DNA of 64,000 nucleotides, from NCBI RefSeq assembly GCF_037038585.1, contig NC_092560.1:59327049-59391048 (forward strand), written 5' to 3'. The stretch's first letter is position 1. Each line of letters opens with the position of its first letter. Both the position numbers and the translations under genes were made by a program. Shown here piece after piece: positions 25,709-35,600 of the stretch. The DNA is from Patagioenas fasciata. Taxonomy: Eukaryota; Chordata; Aves; Columbiformes; Columbidae. The notes below the pieces were generated by a model. The model was not told the origin of the DNA, searched no databases, and worked only from the letters and a program-made list of their open reading frames with translations.

Positions 25709-28700
25709 GTAGGTGCAGCCTGCCGGCGCCCCTGGGGAGCGGGCCTGGCTAGAGGCAAGGCGGGAGCCGGGCAGAGCGGCGGGGCACCCGCACCCCCTCT
25801 CCCGGCGGCGCCGGGCGGGCGAGGCCTGGACGGCGGGAGCTGAACCCCGATCCGCGCTGACTGACCGCCCCCCGCCCTTTCCCTGCTCTCCTGGCAGCCG
25901 GGACAGGAGCGCCGCGACAGAGCTGTCGGCACTAGAGGCCAAGGAAAGCTTTTCCTCCTGCTCTTTCGGTTGTTTGCTTTGGTGTTTTCAGCTAAGTTAA
26001 TAAGCAACAGCGTTTTTTCCCAGTAGGCCCCGGCCCATTGACCGGTGTGTTCCCGGCAGGTGTCGGTGCTGTATTTCGCCCGGAGCGCGGAGCTGGCGGG
26101 GCTGCGCAGCGAGACGCTGTCGGTGCCGCGGCGGATCACGGCGCGGCAGCTCTGGGACGAGATCGTCAGGGTGCACCCCAGGTACGCGGGGAACGCGCTG
26201 CCGCGGGGCAAGATTTAACGGGATTGCGGCTTTTGGGAAATACAAATGCAGCGTTTGGAGTTGAGCTGAAACATGCATCAGTCCTTTGATACCGTGAAAA
26301 CAATGACTTTACCTGGTTCTTGGAACCTGCAGCGAGTGCTTTCTGTTTTGTCTGGTTGCAAATGCTGTAACCTTATGTAAAGACCTGGTCAAATAAATGT
26401 ACCCAAAAGCTGGGCTTGAGGGGTAGTTTAGGACTTGTGGCCTGTTACCCAGGAGAGCCGTGGTGCGGTGATTCTGCTGCATGTGAAAACACCTGAGCTG
26501 TATTATTAATCTCTGGAGAAGGTGAGGTGTCTGAAGGAGGGACCAAGCACAACCAGGGCAATAAATAAGAAATTCATTATAATGTGCAGGTGTTGTTTTC
26601 AATCGCTTATTTTTAACTGTACTCTCAGCTGTTGGTCTGAGGTTATGGCACACTTTGGAAGACAGGTCAGGAAGGGAACTGAAGCCCTGCCACAGGCTCC
26701 CTGACACTCAACCCTTATGCAGGGAAGAGGCTCAGTCACTTTCAACCTCCTCTGGGTTGAAGAAAAAAACAATGCTATTAGTTCTATTTCATAGTGAGTC
26801 TGGTCCTGAGAGAGCACTGGGTGTGCACTGTAAGGACTTCTGCAGTGCTGGTGCCCTTTGGGAACACTGGCAGAAATCCACCCTCAGGTTAAGGCTGAGG
26901 TAAGGTGCTCAGTCCTATTGAGTCTGATAGACTAAGGTGCAACACTGTTTTAGGCTGGGTAGCAAAGAAAAATCTAAGGTATCACAGAATTTGAGGTCAT
27001 TGGGATTTAGTGTTGAATGCACTGGAATTTCCTAAGTTTGGACTTAAGTGCCAAAGTCCTCCTTTGGGCACCACCATTCTTTATTAGATCTAGTCTCAAA
27101 GGCTATGAAAAAAAATTATTTACCAATGATACCTGTTTCCAAAAGAGAAGCTCTAACCAATTGTTAGACCAGAGACCCTTTCCTCACAGAGAATTGAGAC
27201 TGAATGTGTTTTGGTGGAGGAGGCAGTAGGGAATTTTATTTTGCAGCTTATTAATGTGGTGTCAGAAGCAGCAGCAGCACCACCTTTGGTTGGTTCCCCA
27301 TAGTTTGTCAGTTTTGTCCATTTATGAATGATGACTTGGGGCAGTACATTTGCATGTGCAGTCACTTCACAGTGGCCTTAGAAAATGCTTCTGCTCCTAG
27401 CTTTTCTGGAAGAACTCAAAATAATTGTAGGGCATTGACCACAAACTTCTATTCACATTGCTAATGAATATTCAAACTGCAGCGCGAGCGTACTTGACAA
27501 TGCTCTTCTGTTCCACCCATTTTCCACAATGAATTAACTTGCAAGTGACATTAATTAGAGTCCATCCGTCTAATGAGCACTCCTGTTCCATAGTTGCGCT
27601 CAGTTCCTCAGCGGCTTGCTTTACTTTATACAGTCCCTGCCTTCAGTCTGCCCTCTAAGTCAGTGCCACTGTGTTTTGTTCAGCTTGTGCCTTGCCTACT
27701 TTTGTCTATCTGGCTGGTAGAAAATAAGATTATTTTTATTTGTACTTTTTTGGCATTTCTACTTGTTTCTAGGCAATACAGCTCTCTGGTGTCTGTAACA
27801 AATTGGGTAGTCTCAAACAATAACAGTTATCACTCCTGAACCTTCTGAAGAAAAAGGTTGGCATTTTTTTTCTGATGTCTTACTGGGGTTGCCCTCATAC
27901 TCACTGGGTGATTGCATTTAGTCATGAAAGTAACTCCCTCTCTCTTGGTATTCAGAGCTGTGGCCTCACAGCAGCATCTCACAGATAGGAAATTAGAAAA
28001 TACATGGAAGATCTGCCAGAAAATGCACCATCTCTGCTCTCTTAGTTCTGTTGCCACTCCTTATCAGTAGCAAATTTCAGACCTGTAAGTACAAAAGACC
28101 TGAAGCCTCATAAAGTATGAGGTTAGACAAAAACAACTCTTTGACCACTGAATCTTCAAGAGATCTCATGAGCAGCATCCCACGGTGCTTCTTGCCATGT
28201 AAGAAAATTGCCCCAGTCCAGCCAGCCTGAATCAGGGGTACATTTGCTTCTAATCCCAAACTGGATGGTTGCCAGCTTCTTGAGTTACGTTCCTCTTTGT
28301 TTGAAGCTTCTGAATTGGGTCTGGTATACATTGGTTTGTTCTGATATAGGCCTTTTACAAATCCAATTCCTGACTTCTGAAAATTATATTGAGTTGGTTT
28401 CTTCTCAGATACCAGAAGAAAATCCAAGAGTTAGGAGGTCAGTGTTGTATTTTTCAAAGTGTATCGGAGGCAGAGTTGCATAAGTCTCAGCAGTATTTAC
28501 CTCAGCTGCCCTAGACTGTGCACCAGTTTGTTGTTTAATGAAATTTCATGGTTAAATGCAAACACTCTATTTAGAAATCTATTTGTGCTCCTGCCAATCC
28601 CCTTCAGGCTTGCTGTCATCCGGGATCAAGTGGTTTTTGCTGTTCAGCAGGAATACGTGCTTCTTGGAGATCAACTCCTGGTCCTGCAGCCTGGAGACGA

Positions 28701-28734
28701 GGTTGCCATCATCCCGCCAATTAGTGGAGGCTGA
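25697..28734 (+). CDS. MOCS2: MOCS2A: molybdopterin synthase small (sulfur-carrier) subunit, 3 exons
   Basis: Joined exons 25697-25708, 26060-26181 and 28608-28734 give 86 residues plus stop (human MOCS2A has 88). The product is the MoaD-like beta-grasp sulfur carrier. Its C-terminal Gly-Gly is adenylated and thiocarboxylated by MOCS3, and it then gives sulfur to cyclic pyranopterin monophosphate in the cytosolic MOCS2A-MOCS2B heterotetramer. The sequence shows VSVLYFARSAEL near the N-terminus, the LVLQPGDEVAIIPPISGG end and the obligatory terminal GG. Splice phases are 0 and 2 and all junctions are GT/AG. The ATG at 25697 has a weak context (T at -3, C at +4), which matters for translation of the downstream MOCS2B frame. 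There is no upstream in-frame ATG, only GTG at 25637. The identification is firm. Confidence 0.95.
26060..26181 (+). CDS. MOCS2: MOCS2A coding exon 2
   Basis: Acceptor CCCGGCAG|GTG and donor CCCCAG|GTACGC bound 122 nt. It encodes VSVLYFARSAELAGLRSETL, continuing to the QLWDEIVRVHP segment, which aligns residue for residue with human MOCS2A. The exon is very GC-rich and contains no ATG in any frame. Confidence 0.92.
26182..28607 (+). other. MOCS2: MOCS2 intron 2, no other gene seen
   Basis: A 2.4-kb intron between coding exons 2 and 3 of MOCS2A. Frames inside it (for example 26309-26707 on the - strand) lack family resemblance. No repeat was recognised. Confidence 0.7.
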
Positions 28735-28754
28735 ATCTGCCCAGGTTCTGTTAG
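28608..28754 (+). CDS. MOCS2: MOCS2 exon 3: end of MOCS2A, formerly dual-coding with MOCS2B
   Basis: Acceptor CCCCTTCAG|G precedes the codons for LAVIRDQVVFAVQQEYVLLG and the terminal GG, with stop TGA at 28732-28734. The exon continues to the donor TTAG|GTAGGT. The +1 frame stays open from 28655 to the exon end and reads as the human MOCS2B N-terminus (LEINSWSCSLETRLP against human LEISSSCFSLETKLP). The human ATG position holds ACG at 28655-28657. The two frames overlap for 80 nt. Confidence 0.88.
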
Positions 28755-29870
28755 GTAGGTATCACTTGCTTACTTTGCTATGGAGTGTCATCTTACACTA
28801 AAATATGTCATGGATTCTGTGCAATGTTCCTACGATTTTTTTTTTTTTTTGTTTAGGTCCTGAGATGTGATTGCAATTCTGTCCCCGCACCCCTGTACTC
28901 TTTTGAGAGCATAACTTGCCTTTCCTGCTGGAGAGAACCATTGTGCTGACCAGAAACTGTAAGCTGATGCACCAATAAATGATTAACACATATGCAGTAA
29001 ATGGAAGAAAATTCCCAAAGAGGTCAGGCATTGTTTTGAATTTGTGGTTTAGGTCTCGTTATTCTTTCATAGTTGTTTCTGGCTGCCAGTAGATACCCAG
29101 CTTGCTCAAATAAGATAATAATGAAAAACCTCCTGCCACTTTTTAACAGGAAAGATGATACAGAAAAATAATTGACTGCTGTGTAAAAAAAAAAAAAGTG
29201 TTTTTTTTTTCTGTCTAAGGAACAGGTGTCTTCAGAATAGCTTCGTTTCTTTCCCTGCTTTCAAGTGCCAGTCCATGTATTTACTGCAGCTTGTTCCATT
29301 GCTGCTGCTCAAAATACTTCTCTTTGTTCTTAGATGAACTGATGACTGGTTTCTGTGCAGAGAAATTGGAAGTGTCTCCTGTGTCACTGAAACAGACTGA
29401 CAGTATGAAGACCTGAATGTCCCAGAAAACATACTGAACTTCAGGATTAGAACTCTAATATCTTTTTATCAGAAATCTCTGTTTTAAACTGTGTTTGATT
29501 TGTGAATAAGATAGGTAGGAGGGGCTGACAATCTTACCACAGATTTACTAGCACAGTGGTCCATGCTGGTTGATTGTACTGTCACACTGGGGCCTCAGCG
29601 TAGTTTTAGTTTCATCCAACTGAAACAGGCTTTCCTACCAGGAAGGAGCCTGTATGCATTAAAAACCAGGTCATTGCTTGATATTTCCATTTAATATTTT
29701 CTCAGCAAGTCTGCGGAGAATTTCCCATGGAGACTGATCTCTTGGGGTGAGGAAGTAGGTGGCGTGTGTTTTCTGCATGAATTGGGGCATCAGAACTGGA
29801 TAAAAGGCAGTTGGCCAGTGCTAGTATCGCCAAAAACAACAGTCTGTTTGATTTCAGCTTTTCTAGTGAG
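28755..29870 (+). other. MOCS2: MOCS2 intron 3
   Basis: A 1.1-kb intron between the MOCS2A stop exon and the first MOCS2B-specific exon. It carries poly-T runs near 28834-28849 and 29200-29210 and no other recognisable feature. Confidence 0.7.
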
Positions 29871-29872
29871 CT
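29858..29872 (+). promoter_or_regulatory. MOCS2: Cluster of three splice acceptors before the MOCS2B ATG
   Basis: AG dinucleotides end at 29857 (ATTTCAG), 29866 (TTCTAG) and 29870 (GTGAG). Joined to the exon 3 donor after 28754 (phase 1), only the last keeps the overlapping exon 3 frame open into the MOCS2B ATG (G|CT ATG). The other two send that frame into TGA at 29878-29880. All three leave the ATG at 29873 and its downstream frame intact. Confidence 0.55.
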
Positions 29873-29993
29873 ATGGATGAAAATGAAGATGTGCCAAAAG
29901 ATTTTATCAAGCTAAAGTCTGAAAAGCTCTCTGTAGATGAAGTGTCAGAACTGGTCGTTTCACCATCCTGTGGGGCAGTGTCACTGTTCATTG
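29873..29993 (+). CDS. MOCS2: MOCS2B coding exon 1 (gene exon 4)
   Basis: It encodes [20 protein letters not shown] onward, matching the human MDEVEEKSKDV region, and ends ATTG|GTGAGT at phase 1. The true exon begins at 29858, 29867 or 29871 depending on the acceptor used. Confidence 0.88.
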
Positions 29994-32900
29994 GTGAGTT
30001 TAATATTGCTGAGTGGGGTCTCTGGGTCTGTTAATAGTGTAATAAATGGAACCTAGATTGTCCACACCCCAAACTTGTGCTTCTCAAATAAATACATTCC
30101 TGGACTGAATCCAGGATGTTTAGAAAACATGTTCTGAATAATTTAGAACAACACCATGGCAGCTCCTGAACAGTTGCACTGGACAAAGTGGTGAGAAGCT
30201 TCCCTGCAGGTGTGGCTGTTCTAGGGCTGAACAGAACAGCAGCTCTGGAGTACAGGACTGCTTGGGAGCAATTCCCCCATCCTCTTGGACACAGCTTGTT
30301 CAAGGTGGGAAGTGTGATGTTGTGGCTATGGAAACCACAGGTCCACAGCTGTATGAAAGCTCCTGCAACTCAGATCTTGGTTGAAAGTACTTCACCCATG
30401 GGCTGGTGAAGGTCAAGGCTGATAGCTCTGTCCTGTTGCTTCATGTTCATGCTACAGGTCTTGAAACCCCTTTGTGCTTAAACCTTAGTGCTACTGTGCC
30501 CCTAAATACTGAGCACTTAAACATTGCATGTGCAAATGGAGTAATAACAGCTTAGCAGTCACCACAGAAGATATCTAAGCCTCTGGCGTTACAAACTGCA
30601 GACTTCTATAATGCATGAACTAAGTTCTTTATTTTATATTAAAGACTTCTCTTGTTTGAAGAATCCCTTTAAACAGCCATGACAATGGAAGGTTGTTTAT
30701 ATTTGGACAGTGCTGACCTTGACTGTAGCAGAAGATCCTGGGTTTTATGCAGTATTTATATATAATATATAATTGTATAATAAATATGTAATGTAGTATA
30801 TATATTATAAATATTAGTATTTATTTCCTCACTGCTTTTGTTTGATAAATCATTTGTGTTTAGGTATTACAAGAAATAATTTTGAAGGGAAGAAAGTGAT
30901 TCACTTAGAATACGAAGCATATATTTCAATGGCAGAGACCGAAATAAAGAAAATCTGCAGAAATATTAGACAGAAATGGCCATCAGTCAAACATATTGCA
31001 GTGCACCATAGACTTGGGTACGTATGGCCAGATTCCATCCTTCTGCAAGTGGAATACTAATCCTTGTCTTGTGCATGGCTGTGCTTACATAGTTGCAGGA
31101 CGTGCAGGCGTCTTTATAAACTGTAGTGCAGCAAAACTGGCTGCAGGATCAAACTTTCGCTGCAGACTGAAGTTTCAGAAGTCATCTATTCAAAAATGTG
31201 TGTATTGCTGGAGTCCACATTTAGTCTGCAGGATCGTTGATGCTGGTGTGGCGGTTTGAAAGTGGGGACAGGGGGTTGAGATTTCATTCCAGGGAAGGGG
31301 AGGCTGTTGGTTTGTTTTGCCTTTTTAAGGATGTGAAGTTGGCAGCACTTTTTTTTTTTTTCTTCTCTTTTCCATTGAGTTGCCACAGAATATTCTTGCT
31401 GTCAGACTGAAGTAAAATTATGCCATACGCAACCTGAAAGCTTAGACCATGGGGAGGGGAGAGGCATGGTAATTGACAGCAATGCTTGCTGGAGAGCCTC
31501 CTACTCTTTGAGTCTTGGCAAAGTATTATCTGTTGTGTTCTGAACATGGGATACTAGTGTCTGACATAATCTGAGCCTTCACTGTTCATCAGATTTCTCA
31601 CTTGAAACTTGCAGGATTTGCAGAGTCTGCTGCAAATGCTTGTTTCCTTTTCTCTCAACGGAAGGAGCTTAGGAGGTGATTGCAAAGGGTAATATTAGGT
31701 CTGAGGGGTAGTTTCCTTAAATTTCCTCTGTAGTCAACAGAGAGTTTCTCTTGAGGACAGCTCAAAGCATTTAAGCTTAGATTTTTCCTATCAACTATCT
31801 GCCAGAGAAGACTTACTATAGAGGGAATGTTGGGAGACAGCTTTTGGTACTACCCTTCTGAGGAGCAAAACAAATCTTTGTGATACTTCTGTTGAGTTTG
31901 GAAAGCAACACACCAAGCAGGAAATCAGAATTTGTAAAAAATTAAGTTTCGTTGCAAAATTTGCATAGTTTGAGGCAATTAATTTTTTCTTTCATGAATT
32001 CTTGGACAAACCAAGATGTTTTCTTATGTTTTCAGATAAGAACTGGCTGTTCCTAACTTGTTACTGATTTCCTGTGCCTTTTGCAAGTTAGCAGTTTTCT
32101 CCTCTTAATTCCACAGACTTTATTAAAAAAAAAAAAAAAAGAAAAAGAAAAAAAAGGAAGAATGGAAGAAAAAAGCCTGTGTCTGGTGGGTTTATTTATT
32201 CTAAAGCATGGAATTCTCACATCTGGTACTGATTTTGGTTGTGGCTTGCTTTCTTTTAAAAAGTGTATAATCTTTTGGACATGGCTTGACACTTCCTCAG
32301 TATGAATGAGTCAGGAGAGCGTGTGGCCAGAATACTGACGTGACATGGCCACAAGTTCTGGGTGCTCTTGATGTTAAACATGAGCTAAAGCTGCTGTTGT
32401 TCGTCTTCTCTCCTTAGTGTCGTTCCAATAACTGAAGCAAGTGTAATTATTGCAGTCTCCTCTCCACACAGAGCAGAATCCCTTGAAGCCGTAATGTACT
32501 GCATCAACACCTTAAAAGCATCTGTCCCCATATGGAAAAAGGTATGTTTGGGGAGAAATGTTAATTTAGGCCTGTGCCATAGTCTTAGACAGCTGGACTA
32601 AAGACTGCTGCTGCTCTTAAGGAAAAGAGCTGAAGTAGTACAGGCAGCAGCTGATCCTGATGGGTTGTGATGAGATGCCAGTGTCTGCCACCATTGAGTT
32701 TCCTCTAATGCCGGCAGGCCCATCTGTGGCAGGTTGGACAGCTGGAAGGCCCTGCCTTGCCTGTACCATCCAGCTCCTCTTACTTTTAACACCATCCTGT
32801 GGTCAAAGGGAAGGAGCTCTGAGCTCTCCACTTAGGAGTGGCAAAGCTCAGTTTTGCACAGGCTTGTGGAAGAACTTTTGAGTTGGCTTTGCTTTGAACA

Positions 32901-33826
32901 GCGTTGCAGTTTGCAAGTAGAAGTGGCATTTCTTGTCTTTCTCTTTCCTCCACATCCCTGTGGCCTTGAGAAAGCACGAAGCATTAGGCAACAGCATGCA
33001 ATGAAGGGGTGAGCAGAAGTCCCAAAGCTAGTATGGGCACACAAGAATGTGTGGAGAGATCAGCTCAGATCTAGAAAGAGCATCACTGTATAACCGCAGT
33101 GTTTCATGTAAGTAATGAGCATTACTTCTGCCTTTTCTCCTGGGCAGAACTTGACTTGTGGTAACAGTGACGTTCTCTGCTTTGCTCTACTGTTCTGACA
33201 CCTCTTTCAGGAGGCTGGAGTTCTGTGTTCTGAGAAAGAATAATCAGGGCCTCAGAGCCCTGCTGAATTCACTGCTTAGGACTGGACTGCTGCTGGGTAG
33301 TCCAGTCTGTCCTGAAAATCTAATACTTAATAATATGTTTGTTGTTGTAATTTTTATTTTTATAACATTGACATTTTGTATACACTTAAATACTCTCCTG
33401 AGAATTATGATACCGTAGGTTACCATGGCAATATGTAAAAAGGGCAGTTTCAGACACGAGTTCTGTGTACCCTGCACATCTTTGACGTTATTTCTTCTAG
33501 ATCTCTTTCTTGAATTGACTTCAATAGATGGGCTCTTCTAAATTTAGTAGGCCTCAGCCCAAGGTTCAGCATCTGCCCACCTGTAAGTCAGTTTGTTCTA
33601 AGGATGCTGCCTTCTTTTCTCTTTGCCAGCCAAGCAGTGTGTAGTCCTTTTGTGGTCAGTAAATAATGGCAGGATGGCTGTTGAGTTGATTGGCCTGGCT
33701 TGTGGCTGTATGAAGCAGACTCCTGCAGTATTTCCCATTCTTTGTTTATTTTTGCAGGAGATTTATGAGGACGAATATTCTTGGAAAGAAAACAAGGAAT
33801 GCTTTTGGGCAAGTTCAGAAAAATAA
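29873..33826 (+). CDS. MOCS2: MOCS2B: molybdopterin synthase catalytic (large) subunit, 4 exons from ATG 29873
   Basis: Joined exons 29873-29993, 30864-31017, 32418-32541 and 33758-33826 give 155 residues. Human MOCS2B has 188, the difference being the N-terminal segment encoded in the overlap exon. This is the MoaE-like catalytic subunit that holds the pyranopterin and receives sulfur from MOCS2A to make molybdopterin, the organic part of the molybdenum cofactor. Visible family marks are [19 protein letters not shown], the [12 protein letters not shown] segment and [11 protein letters not shown]. In the last, Lys125 and Lys132 fall at the spacing of the E. coli MoaE active-site Lys119 and Lys126. 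I chose the ATG at 29873 because the upstream overlapping frame starts with ACG, not ATG. It has G at -3 and G at +4 and is the second ATG of the spliced message. In-frame TAG and TGA lie at 29864-29869 in unspliced sequence. Confidence 0.92.
30752..30826. repeat. AT-rich low-complexity tract
   Basis: Nearly pure A/T with repeated TATATA, TAATAT and ATAAAT motifs, located in MOCS2 intron 4 about 40 bp upstream of the next exon. Confidence 0.8.
30864..31017 (+). CDS. MOCS2: MOCS2B coding exon 2 (gene exon 5)
   Basis: Acceptor GTGTTTAG|GT, donor CTTGG|GTACGT, 154 nt. It encodes [19 protein letters not shown] and continues to [10 protein letters not shown], the most conserved block of MoaE/MOCS2B proteins. 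Confidence 0.93.
32418..32541 (+). CDS. MOCS2: MOCS2B coding exon 3 (gene exon 6)
   Basis: Acceptor CTCCTTAG|TG, donor AAAAAG|GTATGT, 124 nt. It encodes [20 protein letters not shown] and ends in ASVPIWKK, which carries the conserved catalytic lysines. Confidence 0.93.
33758..33826 (+). CDS. MOCS2: MOCS2B terminal coding exon (gene exon 7)
   Basis: Acceptor TTTTTGCAG|GAG. It encodes [20 protein letters not shown] and ends in EK with stop TAA. Close to human ([21 protein letters not shown]). Confidence 0.93.
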   Translation, partial: EIYEDEYSWKENKECFWASSEK

Positions 33827-35600
33827 CTGGTAGTCTTTTAAAAATAAAGTGTTACTGTTCCTAATAAGCATATGCTGGTTTAGCTTTGAATTGTTTTTTA
33901 CAGAGAATCTATTATATATGTTTTAAGCAGTTGTAACAGACACTTCAGTCTTAATTTAATTAGGACTGGATGAAATGAATGAGTAATAATTAGGGGTTTG
34001 AAGTGTTCTTGACTCTCTTTTGAAATCTCTTTGCGCATTTGAACACAGAGCACGTTTTTAAAAGAATCTCCCCTAAAATTCGTGGTTGCAAAGTGATTAG
34101 TCCTCTGTGATCTATACTGCTTTAATGCCTTTGCTTTGGTAGTCTGTGTTTACTGTCTGCATGAGAGGTCACAACAGGACAACTTTTTTTAATCTTAGAA
34201 GAAGTCCTGAGTAGTTTAATTTTATATTACTGTAGAATCGGTTTGCAAGCTTTCTGCTGTTTTGACATTCTTGTAACATGAAAGCTACTTGAAGTAGATT
34301 ACACATTTTGGTACAGAGAAGAAAATATAAACTATACCCCAGAGTTATTAACTTTTTAGTAGTGGTTATGTTCCAGTAGCTCTGTCTCACAGAAACATTT
34401 TTACTGTGCAGATGATACTGCACGTCCATTGCATTAAAAAAATATGGAGAGACCTTGATTCAGAGTTAGATCTAATACTTTACCAGCAGCAAACTTGCAT
34501 TAGCAATAACACGCAAACCTGTAACTACTTGATGATGTCTAGACGTTTAATTTTGAAGGAGCTTTTTTTGGCTATGTAATTGTATGGTGCTGCAGAAAAA
34601 AAAATGATAGCTATTATTACAAATAGACAACTATAAGCGAAATCAGTTTTAGTAGTTTGACTTTAGACATATTAGGATTCAAACTCATCAAATGGATTAA
34701 TTTTTCAAATTAAAGTGAGTCTCTTGAACTTCTTGCAGCTTTTGTATGCATTTATAATCACATTGGTGATTTTGATGCAGTTTTTCTCTTGTTACTGTTT
34801 CAAAACTTAGTTAAAAGAGAAGAAGACTGACATAATATACCTGTGATTCCACTGGAAACAATGGGCTGCTCATTTGTGTAAGATATTTTTATTTATATTA
34901 TTGTATTGTGCCGTGATAGTGTTTGGAGGCTGAGTTCAAAGTCCTGTTGTGTATGGCATTTTTACTAATGCTGAGGGGCAGTTTTATCTAGTCATCATCA
35001 TCAATGTAGACAAGATAGATATAAAGGAAAGGAAATGACATAAAGTAAAATTATTTGCTAAAGTTTATATATAATTACACAACACTTAAGCCTCAGCTGT
35101 ATAATCAGTTTCATTGTGTCTGCAGTAAGAATCTACAAACAGCTGCTAGCTGCACAAAATAAAAGGAGAAAAATAGGTGGTGATCTTTTTCCCCCAAAGT
35201 CATCCCACTGTTTTAATACTTGGTGATGGTTACAGTATTTGGATTAAGTAAACTCCAATGAAACATACAGCTTCAGGCAGAAGCATAGTTGAACTGTGCT
35301 TATTAACTTACTGATGCACTTTCCTCAATGGAAGCAAGTAAGCCCTTCCTTTGCAGGACAGCAGCTGTCCCTTGTGTGTACATATGCAGCCTCAAAGCCA
35401 TGTGGGCCTTATTATCTAGGCAGAGCTGAGTAAGTTCAAGGTTGAATTGTCATTTGCTTTGGAGGTTGCAGAGAAGCCTTCTGCTATTTGAATGTCATTT
35501 TTACCAGGAATTGTACATAATCCTGCGTACAGATTTCTTCCTCTGTCAAATAATTATTTTTGTTCTTTGAAAATAAAGAACTACACAAATTTCCCATTTT
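33827..35600 (+). other. MOCS2: Probable extended MOCS2 3' UTR
   Basis: No coding signal. AATAAA occurs at 35158-35163 and 35572-35577. The second is followed by a strongly GT/T-rich stretch typical of a polyadenylation downstream element. A longer 3' UTR ending near 35600 is therefore plausible as an alternative to the proximal signal. Confidence 0.4.
33843..33848 (+). terminator. MOCS2: Proximal MOCS2 polyadenylation signal
   Basis: Canonical AATAAA 16 nt after the MOCS2B stop, followed by T- and GT-rich sequence. Use of this site would leave a very short 3' UTR. Further AATAAA hexamers lie at 35158 and 35572. Confidence 0.5.

Larger units (their letters stand above)
25430..26220. promoter_or_regulatory. 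MOCS2: CpG island over MOCS2 promoter and exons 1-2
   Basis: This is the only strongly GC- and CpG-rich stretch in the window. It covers the presumed transcription start, the 4-codon coding part of exon 1, intron 1 and exon 2 of MOCS2. No TATA box is seen, as usual for a housekeeping CpG-island promoter. The start point itself cannot be fixed from sequence and probably lies between about 25560 and 25690. Confidence 0.85.

Noticed and set aside
25558..26211. 217-codon - strand frame across the MOCS2 CpG island
   Set aside because: Low stop density is expected in GC-rich DNA. It is the antisense shadow of MOCS2 exons 1-2 and has biased Arg/Pro/Ala composition without a domain.
28556..28801. 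81-codon frame containing the MOCS2B-like N-terminus with its own ATG
   Set aside because: Its ATG at 28556 lies in the intron before the exon 3 acceptor and so is absent from the normal spliced message. Only the part from 28608 is exonic.
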